A stretch of DNA of 64,000 bases from Rhizoclosmatium globosum (Eukaryota > Chytridiomycota > Chytridiomycetes > Chytridiales > Chytriomycetaceae), in the NCBI GenBank assembly GCA_002104985.1, contig MCGO01000036.1:186001-250000 (forward strand). Reading direction: 5' to 3'. This document shows, piece after piece, positions 24,646 through 34,471 of this stretch (the stretch's first letter is position 1; the number at the start of each line of letters is the position of its first letter). The notes under the pieces are model-generated. The model made no database searches. It saw only the letters and a list, made by a program, of their open reading frames with translations, and was not told where the DNA came from. A program made the translations under genes and the position numbers.

Positions 24646-25854
24646 ATGGTTCTCATCGTGCACCCATCGATCGAAGTGCGAGCAATCCCACACAAAGGCC
24701 TTGGGTTCATCTGTGTAGCACCGGAAGGCATCGCCGCCGACACAATGCTCCTCCGAGAAACGGCGCTTGAGGCCTGGTCGCCGCCCGCCAATCCGTACAA
24801 CGCATCAACAACGGCGGCAAAACTCGCATTCCGCATCCGAAACGATGCGTCAGAAACAGTCACGCCGCTCATCCAGAACCTGTTCCCAAAGTCACTTGAT
24901 CTGATCGATCACTCGGATTTGTCAAAGTGCTCGGATGCTGCTCAGGAGGAAATGCTTCAACTGGTCATGGACTGGGAACTTGAATCCGGGTGTAACTTGA
25001 AGCCGGGTTGGTCGCCTGTTTTGAAGGAGGAATTGGTTCGGCTCTGGTTCGTCGTTGAATGCAACTCTTTCCCAACGGGCTTCCTCACTACTCTCTCCTA
25101 CGCAAACCACTCTTGCAACCCGAATTGCACAGTCTTTGAAGAAGATGGCACAACTACAAACGACGACGATGACGGCGATGATGATGATGCCTCGGATTCT
25201 GACGCTGAGGAACAATCCCCAAACCCAATCTATTCAATGTGGACGAAACGAGATATCCCACACGGTCACGAAATTACAATCTCCTATCTGGACATGACAA
25301 CACAAATTCAAATGGCTGCTGCTCGACAACAACGGCTTCGATCCAAGTTTCTGTTTGACTGTAAATGCGACTTGTGCAATGTCGAAACACCGCGGATCGG
25401 GCTTTTGAAGGATACTGGGTCAATTGATCCTGAAACGGGCGAGATGCGGAAACTGTATAGTCCGAGGAATGAAGATTTTACATGTGCCGCTTTCTACACG
25501 GTTGCTGGGTGCACTGGGGCTGTTGGACGATGGACTGGTGTCTGTAATACATGCAATACGGAGTACAACAAGACTCAATGGGAATACGTTTCCCGTGGAA
25601 CAAGTGCATTGATTCAAAAAATGCGGAAGCAGTTGGGAGACGCGAATGATATCATCAAAGCCGGTGGGAATGGAGATGAATTTGTTGCTGAGTTGACAAA
25701 ACACAAAGCCGAATTGGAGGAGAGTAAAATAGAGGCGGATAAGCTATTGCATTCGTCGCATTTAGCATATGGCCCTCTACAAACGTGTCTTGATAAGCTA
25801 GGTTCTCTCATTCGACGAGAGGAATACAAAAAGAAGCGTCAACAAGCGAAATAA
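24646..25854 (+). CDS. SET-domain protein (SMYD-like, no MYND finger)
   Basis: Putative protein-lysine methyltransferase. A single intron-free ORF of 402 residues. The SET core is split as in SMYD proteins: N-terminal part (HKGLGFICVAPEGIAADTML), then the AdoMet/pseudoknot motif NHSCNPNCTVF and GHEITISYLDM, then a post-SET zinc cluster CKCDLC with further Cys pairs (VCNTCNTEYN). No MYND finger is present, so it is closer to SET5/SMYD-like fungal proteins than to true SMYD. An Asp-run insert (about residues 170-190) lies between NHSCNPNC and the GHE motif. Residues after 340 form a charged coiled coil. The ATG at 24646 is the first in frame; the intron-free structure is unusual in this window. 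Confidence 0.8.
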   Translation: MVLIVHPSIEVRAIPHKGLGFICVAPEGIAADTMLLRETALEAWSPPANPYNASTTAAKLAFRIRNDASETVTPLIQNLFPKSLDLIDHSDLSKCSDAAQEEMLQLVMDWELESGCNLKPGWSPVLKEELVRLWFVVECNSFPTGFLTTLSYANHSCNPNCTVFEEDGTTTNDDDDGDDDDASDSDAEEQSPNPIYSMWTKRDIPHGHEITISYLDMTTQIQMAAARQQRLRSKFLFDCKCDLCNVETPRIGLLKDTGSIDPETGEMRKLYSPRNEDFTCAAFYTVAGCTGAVGRWTGVCNTCNTEYNKTQWEYVSRGTSALIQKMRKQLGDANDIIKAGGNGDEFVAELTKHKAELEESKIEADKLLHSSHLAYGPLQTCLDKLGSLIRREEYKKKRQQAK

Positions 25855-26534
25855 AGTAGAATTCCCGAGCACACAAAACAGTTTAATACATCCCATACTC
25901 TTCATGCACAAAGCGACAAACAGATAACCCCCGATCAATTCCCAACCAGCCAATACAAAGGAGTGAGAAATACGGTTTCCAAAAAGACCCACGGCACGAA
26001 CGGTCAATACAGAAAGAAGTAAAGAAAAAAGAAAGAAAGAAAACTATACACAGAAAAAACACACACCACTCAGTCGGGTGAACGAAAACCAAAATCCCAA
26101 AGGATACGAGAAGTTTGAAAAAGACAGAGGTCAATAAATTACATGAGAGTCAAGGAAGTAGGAGTAAGCAAACAGCTTGGGAAAGCCAAAAAAAAAAAAA
26201 AAAAAGCCAAAAAAAGGGAAGGGGAACACTCAATAAAGCCTTCTGGATGAAGACCTGTAGCTAAACCCCTCCCAAGGTAAAAAAAAAAAGGTGTAGGGTG
26301 GAAGTTCGAGAATAGTTGTAAGTTGTAGGGGACTACGAGATTAATGTGAAAGGGTGTAGAAGTGGACAGCGGCGGACGAATAGCAGGAGGAAGTAAGAAA
26401 GCAAAAGGGATCGTGGTAGAAAACAGGGGAAGAGAGAATGCAAAAGGAAACAAAGGATAAGTAGAAGAAGCAAAAAAACAACGACAAGGCTAAAGACAGA
26501 AAAAAGTTGTATGTCCTTTTCCCTCCCTCCTTTT
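25855..26534. other. Convergent 3' flank, purine-rich
   Basis: Lies between the plus-strand SET gene and the minus-strand EDC1/PNRC-like gene, which converge here. The plus strand is strongly purine-rich, with repeated GAAA units around 26010-26040, an A-run of 18 near 26190 and another of about 10 near 26280. ORFs on the minus strand here are Phe/Ser/Leu-rich products of that bias. Both 3' UTRs and poly(A) sites must fall in this segment. Confidence 0.5.
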
Positions 26535-28348
26535 TCACTGATTAATCTTAAGCAGTGATTTCAAGTTTTGGGCCATTTCACCAAGATGTGGGGCGGCAGC
26601 AGGAGCGTGTGCTGGCACTGAGTTTGGAGAAACAACTGGAGTTGCGACTCCATTCTTGTATATGCTTTGGTGGACGCCTATTGGCACTTGAGGAGGAGCC
26701 ATCATTGGAATTGTGGCTGTTCGTTGCATTGGATCGTGGTGTTGTGGTTGGTAGGATGTTTGATGCGCTTGTGGGTACAAAAGTGGTTGCGTCATAGGCA
26801 TATATTGATGCGGATTATGCTGCGAATAATGTGGTCTCATATGTTGCTGGTGCTGTTGAGGGTGGTTCAAAGGGAACCCGTTGTTGAATCCCATCATGAC
26901 AGAGGGAGGGTACTGCTGTTGTTGCTGCTGGTAATGTTGTTGAGGCAGCATTCCCGTTCTATGAAACAATTGCTCTTGCTGATTGTAACTGTGGAGATTA
27001 CAAATTCAGTCAACTTTTTTGTTTGTGCATTACACTCCTCCTTCCATTATCTGAACCCCATAGTTTTCGTTTATGGCCGTTCGCTGCGCTCACAATACCA
27101 CTTCCCTCCTCGTATTTCTCCCTTTTCGCCCAGTTTCCACACTCCCTCAACCCTCCTTCTGTCTCGTTCCTCGACGGTCATTCGCGTATTACCACTCCCT
27201 ACATCTTCGCTTTGCTCAGATACAGGTCGCATTTTAGCACATCATAACTTCACTCAGATACAGGTCGTTTTTACGAATATACACACCTCTTTGTTGAATC
27301 ACCAAAATGATCCATTGAAAACATTCCATTTTCGGCCACATTCGAAGAATGTTGAGGAGGAGCAGTAAAAGAATGTCTTGAAGACGGAGGCACGACAAAA
27401 CCGGATGGATTTACAGAGACAGGGAGTGCAGAAGACGACGGTGTGGGCGTAAAAGCAGTAGTTGAGATGGGAGCCGAGACACCAAATAGAGTATTTGACT
27501 TTTGATAGTGGTGAGAGTTGAAATCAGAAGATACAGAGTTGGAGTTCGAATCATCCCAAGAACGGCCTGAAAAGTGTAGAGAATTGGTTTGGTGTGGTGG
27601 AGACGGAGGACCTGAAGGAGCTGTAATTGTACTAGCAGTAGTGGCAGGAGTTCGGGCAGAGGCAAAGACAGGGATTGGCAAATCAGAAGGGGCGGGGGAG
27701 TTCTGGAAGGTGGCGCCAGCGTAGAGGCGATCCTGATACGAAGACGATAACGGGGGAGCAGTAGTAGAAGAAGTTGTAGTTGTAGTTGTAGTAGCAACAG
27801 AAGACTGTTGTTGGGGCAGCTTTTGGGATTCAATTGGGACAGCTTTTTGAGAGTTGTTCTGCTTTGAGTTTGCGGATCGTTTTGTAGGAGTGACGAGGGC
27901 ATCCGAGGCGGACTGTGGGCGGGGCGATGACTGTTCGGGGTCACTTGAACGACGGGGCCTGGGTTGGGGGTTGGGTTAGTGAGTGTGTTTCAGGATTGTT
28001 GGGTAATGTAAGACAAAGCACGCACCTTGCTGAGGCCTGTTTCCTGGCTGCCGAGTTTGAAGTTGAAGCAGTTGAAGCAGTTGAAGGAGGAGCCGGTGCT
28101 GAGGGTGTTCGAGGCTGCAGCTTTGGCTTCTTGTCCTTTGTTGGTTGGGCTGTTGTAGTTGTTGTAGAAGTTGGTGTTGCCGTTGGTGCTGTTGCAGTTG
28201 CAGTTGAAGAGTGTCGGGGCTGTTTCCTCGGCGTCTTCTTTTGTTGTTGCGACTGGGTCTGGGACTGGGACTGGGACTGGGTTTGTGGTTGGGCAGCGTC
28301 TGTGTCTCTCGGGACCACAGAGGCGGTGGTGGCTGTGCTTGTTGCCAT
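26535..28348 (-). CDS. EDC1/PNRC-like mRNA decapping activator
   Basis: The diagnostic motif is YAGATFQNSPAPSDLPIPVF in exon 2: the PNRC/EDC1 signature (YAG...F for Dcp1 activation, then SPxPxxLPxPxF for the Dcp1 EVH1 groove). Such proteins stimulate Dcp1-Dcp2 decapping in the cytoplasm. Everything else is low complexity: Gln/Thr/Ser/Pro-rich N-terminus, Thr runs, and a Gln/His/Met-rich C-terminus with MLPQQHYQQQQQQYPP, ending ...NLKSLLKINQ. Introns at 27959-28025 (67 nt) and 26989-27286 (298 nt, long for this window). ATG 28348 is the first in frame; the frame is open further upstream but without ATG. Orthology to yeast Edc1/Edc2 or animal PNRC rests on the motif alone. Confidence 0.75.
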
Positions 28349-28551
28349 GGCTTCGGTCAATCTAGTTAAGATAGGATGGAGGGAAGTTGGTGGCGAGGGC
28401 GGCTTTGACGGCGGCGGCGGTGGTGGGCGTTTGCGTTGGTGCTGAGGCAGGATACTGTGACGCTGTGTTGCGTGGAGATTTCTTTTGTGCTGCTTCCTTC
28501 GATTCACAAACTTCAGAAACACGTGCTCCCTCTTTCTTTTATTACAAACAT

Positions 28552-29789
28552 TTATAATGCAAGATCATCGTCTGGGTCTCCTTCGTCATCATCGTATGCA
28601 TCTGCTTCGTAGTGAATAATTCCTCCAGCGGCTCCTCCTGCTACTCCCACAGTACCACCAACTCCTTCGCCCGTATGCATATATGGTAACACGGTGTTAT
28701 CTTTCATTTGCCTTTGCTCCTCTGTCAACTTTAGGTTGAAGGACAAATTGTGTGTTGGGTCATTTCGGTTGCTAACGTCAGGAACATTTGCCTGTGGTGT
28801 AGCTGCTGTTGATGATACTGGCACTGCTGCAGCAGTAGAAATTCCCTCTTTTTCGTAATTGAGTGGCTGAATCTCTGAAAGTAAATCTGCAACAAGGCGC
28901 GACTCCACTTTGTTGGGATTTGCTGGAGATGTGCGCAACGCGATTCTCTAATAGAATGACATTAATAAAAGAACTATTGCTTGGCTTCAGAAATGATGCG
29001 CTGCGAGCTGTGAATGCCTGGTTCTATCCACAATTTCAACTCATGAACACCGCACTTCCTTTCTTTTCACCCCAGTTCACTACTCCCATAAAGTACATCA
29101 CACGCTTCTCTATAGTTTGCAGTCAATATCTTGTAACTCACCTCCTTCACACTGCCCTTTCGAATTCGTCCGTAAACTCCTACACCAGAACTCTTGAGCA
29201 CAAACGCATCCACAACCACCCACCCTTCATTCCAAATCCTCCTCTCCTCTTCTTTCACTTCTTCAATCCGATACACCTGCTGCGCCAGCGTGTCCAAAAC
29301 ATCTGGAAACGAAAACACAGATCCGGAGTGCGACGACAACGCCAAGTGGTTCACAAGCACGATTGAAGTGTACTTTTCACCTACTCATACCATAAGCTTC
29401 TACTACCACTATCAAAACAATTCATAAAGAAAAATGGACTAACCACACAGATCCAACAGACTCTGAAGACCTTTCAATACAGTCCCGACGCTCTCCCCTG
29501 GAAGCCCCAAAACAGATGCGATCCCATCCACGACCAACGACGTTGCTGTGGCTGGTTGCTGGCCCAGAAACGACGGTAGTGCTCCCGTCACTGCTTCGTT
29601 AAACGTCTTTGCACGCGACGGGATGAGAAGGTCTGTGATACAGTGCACCAGCGTTGAGTTATTCGAGTTGATGGAGAGATGTGTGAGGAGCGTGGACGTG
29701 TGCGTGTCGCTTGAGTTGGCAGGTCGGTGTAGAGTGACAACAATCATTTTGGAGAGATGTTTGGAACCATCCAAAAAAGAAAGAAGCAT
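28552..29789 (-). CDS. ELP5: Elongator complex subunit 5 (Elp5)
   Basis: One of three RecA-like subunits (Elp4-Elp5-Elp6) of Elongator, which modifies wobble uridine 34 of tRNAs. The N-terminus MLLSFLDGSKHLSKMIVVTL fits the family start. Middle blocks: YTSIVLVNHLALSSHSGSVF and YRIEEV. The C-terminus is typical: FNLKLTEEQRQMKDNTVLPY, then IHYEADAYDDDEGDPDDDLA. Walker motifs are absent, as expected for Elp5. Three exons: the first ends near 29447 (donor GTTAGT) and the second runs about 29381-29110. The third starts after an acceptor TTAG near 28950. The stop is at 28552. Confidence 0.8.
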
Positions 29790-30050
29790 CAGAATTAAGC
29801 AATGGAAAGAGAATCTCTATTTATTCATTGCATGCAGTTATTATCGTACTATCCCATGACGCAGTTAATAGGATTTCATTTCCGCAATTCCCGACCTCAC
29901 TTGCTTTTTCCCTCTCTAGAACATCATTATATGAGTCGTTCCTTTTCGTGTTAAAACGCCTCGAATATAGAGACGCCGAAAATGGAGGTTGAAACATGAC
30001 GATGGTACGTGAAACGAAAGTTGAAACAGAAGAAGACAAAATCGCAGAAG

Positions 30051-30842
30051 ATGAGTTTGCAGTGGACGATTCGAGCCAAAGATGAGAAGCCACCGCTCCA
30101 ATTCCTCCAAGGATTTCCCCTCTTTGTGATTAGTCAAATAGTCGTTCAAACTGGCCATTTTGTACTCCTAAACTATTATGGCACATTTGGCCTTGTACTG
30201 TACTCGATACTCTTGGCAGCTAATATGGCACTCGATCCTTTGGCCTCGAATAGTCTTGGGAAGAATGTTGAAATCTTGAGGGCGAATGGCTTTACTGACG
30301 GCTTTGTTGTTGTTGCAATGCTTGTAAATCTCGTTTCCTCACAGGCACTCACTTTAATCGTGATCAACTGGATTGGTGGACAAGATGGTATGGCAAGTTT
30401 ATGGAGCTCCCAAGTTTACAACTTCCAGTTGCTGGGAAGAATTCTCATTAACTTGGGCAGCACTGAGGTACTTTTCTTCTTGGCACACAAGTTCCTTCAC
30501 CAAGTTTGGCCCGAAATACATGTCATGCATCATTGCTGTAAACATTCCTCATGGACAACAAACCTTATATTTCATCCAATTGATCTTGCGTTTGAATTTG
30601 GAGGACCTGGAGCGATTTTGTTGCTGCTGCATTATTTTGCTTGGGAGCAGGATAAACCAGCTTTGCTCCTTAGCTACATGTTCGTGCAGACTTATTACGC
30701 TATTGATCATGATGAATGGACACGAACCTATCATTATGAGCACCATGCAAAGATTGACTCTGTATACACGATATACGTCCATAAGCGTGAAGATGCAAAG
30801 CTAAACCGGGTGAAGAAACTGATTAAAAGTGTGAGCAATTAA
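30051..30842 (+). CDS. Fatty acid hydroxylase / sterol desaturase family enzyme
   Basis: An integral ER-membrane di-iron oxygenase of the ERG3/SUR2/ERG25 superfamily. The three histidine clusters are present in order: HKFLHQVW (HxxxH), HVMHHCCKHSS (HxxHH) and HYEHHAKID (HxxHH). About four membrane helices precede and surround them. The sequence between clusters 2 and 3 is long and hydrophobic (GAILLLLHYFAW, LLSYMFVQTYYAIDHDEW). At 263 residues it is short for ERG3 and nearer to SUR2-like or uncharacterised fungal members; the substrate is unknown. ATG 30051 (MSLQWTIRAKDEK) is chosen because the upstream ATGs at 29997 and 30003 are in a frame that ends at a TGA before the first helix. No intron. 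Confidence 0.8.
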   Translation: MSLQWTIRAKDEKPPLQFLQGFPLFVISQIVVQTGHFVLLNYYGTFGLVLYSILLAANMALDPLASNSLGKNVEILRANGFTDGFVVVAMLVNLVSSQALTLIVINWIGGQDGMASLWSSQVYNFQLLGRILINLGSTEVLFFLAHKFLHQVWPEIHVMHHCCKHSSWTTNLIFHPIDLAFEFGGPGAILLLLHYFAWEQDKPALLLSYMFVQTYYAIDHDEWTRTYHYEHHAKIDSVYTIYVHKREDAKLNRVKKLIKSVSN

Positions 30843-30893
30843 AGCAGTTATTTTCTCTTCTTTCTTGTTTCACTCAATAAAACGCACACATCA

Positions 30894-32415
30894 ATGTCAC
30901 GCCTTCACCAGAACCCGTTCAACGACACATCCGAAGACCCATTCGCAGACGAGTCGATCCACGCGGCACTTGTCTCGTCCGGTGCGCCCCAGGGCTACTC
31001 GCTGCCGTCGTCGCACGTTGAGTTGATGGAGGCGCCGGCCCCGCGGATCGGCGGCACTTCAGCGCTTCCGGCGGCGGCCTCGGCTTCGACGGCGGCGGCG
31101 GACTGGGCCAAGCGCGAGGCCGAGTTGCGACGCCGAGAAGAAGCCCTGGCGCAGCGGGAACAAAGTGTTCAGCAGCAAGAGGCCGCTTTGAGGGCGCATG
31201 GTTTGCACCCACCTAACTGGTTGGTGGTTTTGTTGTTGTTTTTAACTGGTTGTAGTAGTAGCGATTGCTAACACCTGTACCTACTCGTACTCGTACTCGT
31301 ACTCGTACTCACAGGCCCCCCTTCTACCCACTCATCTACCATGACATTGACCAAGAAGTCCCTGAGTCATCAAGAGTTGTCGTTACAAAGGTGTGTGCTT
31401 GAAGAACTCAATTGCAGATCGTTGGATGGATGGATGTTTGTTGCGTTTGTAATAGCCTGGGAATAAGGAACGTGGGTCATTGGGAGACATGACTTTCAAC
31501 CTGACTCGTTCATGCGCTCGCCATGCTACAAATGACTTCAAATACAAGCATAAGATGGTGCAAATGAACTTGGAGTCGCTGCATCCATCTCCCTTTTCGC
31601 CGCCAATCTTCCAAACTTGCTGACAAACAGTGCAGATTTACAATTACTGGCTCTCCACTGTCGTTGCTCTTCTCATTAATGCTGTTGCGTGTCTTGCTAT
31701 CCTCGCTTCCCACTCCACCACAACTGGTGGAACTGATTTTGGTGGTGCCCTCATTTATTCTGCTACCATCACTGCTCTCTCCTTCTTTGCCTGGTACAGA
31801 CCTGTCTACACCGCTTTCGCAAAGGACTCGTCCCTGTTTTTCTACATCTTCTTGCTCTTTGAAGGTCTGCACATCTTGTTTGCTGCCTACATGACTGTTG
31901 GTCTTCCTGGATCTGGTTCAGCGGGTCTCATCAATTTGCTGTCTGTCCTTACTGATGGAAAATATGTTGCTGCTGCCTTTTGTGTGAGTAGGAACCGTCA
32001 GTGGTCATTCTGATACCTAGAGAGTTGTTGGTGAAGTTGCGAGCCTATTCTATTCTGGAGGGCCAGGCTGCGAGCAATGTTTGGGAAAATGGAAAAAATG
32101 ATCAATGCCAAGCTATCTGGATACTGCGCGGTGGGGCATTTCATTTCTTGAATGGCGAGCTTGCGAGCATATCACTCTGGAAGCAGGGAGAGCGAACTTG
32201 CAAGAGACAACAATCTCTCATCTGTCAGTTGGTGAAAAAAGATATTGATATCACTTTCCCAACAGATTCTTGCCACTGGTGCTTGGGCCTTTGATGCCTT
32301 GTTTGGTTTCTGGTTGTGGGTTGAGGTGAATGCCCACGTCAAGCGGGGAGGTCACTCTTTGGACAGTGCCAGAGCCCAAGCAGTGCAAATGGGAGTTTTG
32401 GGATCTGCTGCGTGA
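30894..32415 (+). CDS. Secretory carrier membrane protein (SCAMP)
   Basis: A four-helix membrane protein of post-Golgi and endosomal recycling vesicles. The N-terminus carries NPF and DPF endocytic motifs (NPFNDTSEDPF), then a coiled coil (AKREAELRRREEALAQREQS) and the PPFYPLIYHDI motif that leads into the membrane core. The core includes SFFAWYRPVYTAFAKDSSLF, equivalent to the SCAMP E-peptide (WYRPxYxAFxxDSS). Exons: ATG 30894 to about 31221; then 31312-31393; then about 31638-31983; then 32268-32415. Three introns of about 90, 245 and 285 nt are long for this window. The tail is short (...AQAVQMGVLGSAA). The fit is strong, and SCAMPs are rare in fungi, mainly early-diverging ones. Confidence 0.85.
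31282..31310 (+). repeat. Hexanucleotide microsatellite in SCAMP intron 1
   Basis: Nearly five tandem TACTCG units directly before the acceptor ACAG of intron 1. The unit is pyrimidine-rich enough to serve as the polypyrimidine tract, and CTAC within it is a possible branch point, so copy number could shift the branch-acceptor distance. Confidence 0.85.
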
Positions 32416-33558
32416 TATCAACGTTTGTTGGTTTCGTGGTGGACGAAGCAAGGTGTCCAAAGGGGGTGGACAGGTTATTCGTTTATGTCTTTTGTTTATT
32501 TCCAAATTTGAGTAACTCCCATGTTGAGTAATCTGATCATTGTTATTATTTACAGAGATTTTCCAAAATGAAGAAAGTACCTCTATTCCTTTTTTCTTCA
32601 CAAAACTTAACCACATAATCACAGTGTCCAAATGACTCTTGTTTGTTTTGACTCTTCGCCACCAAGAGGTATAAATATTCGCGGGCTCCTTTTTTCTCGA
32701 ACCAAAAAGCTCTCTTCTTGGTCTGCCGACCAAACTCCAAGTCTCGGACTCCAAGACAAGATGGCCCCATTCTCTCCTGGAACCTTCCAAGAGTCCTTCG
32801 CTCCGAGTCTGCTCTCTACTCCCACTGAATGTCATTCCAACACTACGTCTCAAACCAACATTCGTTCCCTTTCTCAAGCAACAAAAAAAAAGCTTCTAGA
32901 CAAGCATGAATGGAGTGTGTGCTGTTGGTTTTGGTTGAAGGTTATCGAGTTTCTTAGTTTTATTTTTTAATACTGGTGGTAGTTTATTTGGAGCCGGGTG
33001 GGTCGTTTGACAACCACTTGGCTTCTATTACTGCCGTTTCGACGATGGAATGGGGGGTTTTGGAGGAAGTGGTTTCATTTCTTTTTTAGTTGCTTCATTC
33101 TGGAGAAATACAGTACTCTATTTCATTCCATCTCTTTTCTTCTCTACTTTTCTTTTTTCAAACCAACACAGCAAAACAAATGGTGATTCGACAGTTCTAG
33201 CCTCCCCCTCTTTGCTCAGCACATTTAGTTCCTCGATCGGGACTCTCTTCAAACAATGAATGAATTGGGAGAATGAAGTGCGGATCGACCCTTCCATGAG
33301 CTTCTACGGGACACCAATTGGAATCGGACCTCAATACAGCTTACGCTATGGAATCGTAGAAACGAAAGAATGTTTATCTGTGGGTTTCCTCAATGGATTG
33401 CGAATCTCAGCCAGTCTCAACCCCTGAGCGCCTCAATCATCAACCAGCAACCAACGTTCCCAACACTGCAATCCAACAGCAACACCTATGGACGATCTCT
33501 TTCCAATGCAACTCTCACTCTCTCCTGAAACAACTTGTCCTAACAAAATCCATCCCAG
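32416..33558. other. Stretch without a supported gene; 5' exon of the Pam16 gene expected here
   Basis: 3' flank of SCAMP, then 5' region of the Pam16 gene. An ATG at 32761 (MAPFSPGTFQESF) opens 70 codons ending in a hydrophobic tail, and an ATG at 33298 (MSFYGTPIGIG) opens about 45 codons; neither can be tied to a family. A first coding exon for Pam16 must lie here, because its frame is closed by TAA just upstream of the acceptor CCCAG at 33558. An ATG followed directly by a GTGATT donor at 33180 is one candidate. Confidence 0.4.
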
Positions 33559-34144
33559 TCTCTCCCAAAAATCCTCACACAAGTCGTTATCGCATCAACC
33601 CAAATCTTTGGCCGTGCCTTTGTCGAAGCGTACAAGAACGTATCGGCGTCTGCGGCTGCCAATGCGGGAGCTAGAGGGGCTATGGATGCTGCAACACGAA
33701 ACACTGGAATGACTGTTGACGAAGCCGAGCTTATTCTGAATTTGAAGAAGGCGGGCGATGTGCATGCTGTTGGGCGGGAAGAAATTATGAAGGTGAGGAA
33801 GGGTTTCGTTTTTTTAGTTTTGGGGGTGTGTTGTGAGGGGTCTGGCACTGCATTGAGGGAGTTGAGTTGGATGGAATCGGCAGGAGGTTTCGGATACAAA
33901 GTTTGTGATTGCGAGAGGAGGGTGGAGCGAAGTGCTGTGGAGGAAGATTCAAGTTTTGAAGATGATATTCTCTACTCTCTGGCAAAACTCATTTTACTGA
34001 CAATCTTTCATTTGACAGCGATATGAGCATCTGTTCAAGGCTAATGACCCAGCTGAAGGAGGATCTTTCTATCTGCAATCTAAGATTGTCAGGGCGAAGG
34101 AGCGATTGGAGATGGAGCTCGACAAGGATAACAACAAACAATAA
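33559..34144 (+). CDS. PAM16: Pam16/Tim16 presequence translocase-associated motor subunit (5' exon missing)
   Basis: A J-like protein of the inner mitochondrial membrane that pairs with Pam14/Pam18 and restrains its stimulation of mtHsp70 during import. The N-terminal segment [20 protein letters not shown] is the membrane-associating part, followed by an Ala-rich linker and the J-like domain [16 protein letters not shown]...[20 protein letters not shown]. The HPD triad of true J proteins is absent (AND stands in the loop), as expected for Pam16. The intron at 33793-34018 is 226 nt. The annotated span starts at the acceptor at 33559, because no in-frame ATG precedes it; the initiator must sit in a short upstream exon. 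Confidence 0.85.
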
Positions 34145-34471
34145 TTATCATTCTTTCATTTTTGTGGACTTCTGTGTCCAATCTTGCCATAAAAGTAAAT
34201 TCCATTTAACTGTTTTACAATGTTCTTCATATTATCGAAGCGAACTTCCAGTTGTTCCTTAAAGACGCATAGTGTAGAATCAATTAGTAAGTTGCGCTTA
34301 CGACGCAGGAAGGGTGTCGGAGATGGTGGTGGCGTTACTGCGGAAAAAACGAGGCAGAGCAGGACCATCCGAAAAAAATTCCAACTGAAAAATTCCCACG
34401 ATTTTTGCCTTCCTTTTCTTCGCGGCTTCTGTTTCTTGGGCCTTTCAATTTATCAAAATCCTTACCACACA
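34145..34471. other. Intergenic region between the Pam16 gene and ABCC copy 1
   Basis: 3' flank of the Pam16 gene and promoter of the first ABC transporter. I see no ORF with support and no recognisable regulatory motif beyond general AT-richness. Confidence 0.4.

Noticed and set aside
27411..27944. Leu-rich ORF of 177 codons on the minus strand
   Set aside because: It is the shifted frame of the low-complexity EDC1/PNRC-like exon; that exon carries the YAGATF motif in the other frame.
27915..28445. Gly/Val-rich plus-strand ORF of 176 codons
   Set aside because: Antisense shadow of the Thr/Ala/Gln-rich exon 1 of the decapping-factor gene.
32251..32877. Minus-strand ORF of 208 codons
   Set aside because: Partly antisense to the last SCAMP exon, with no family resemblance and biased Arg/Ser content.
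33298..33440. Possible LSM14/Scd6-like start (SFYGTPIGIGPQYSLRY)
   Set aside because: Only a weak resemblance over about 15 residues; no continuation of the LSM fold in any frame.
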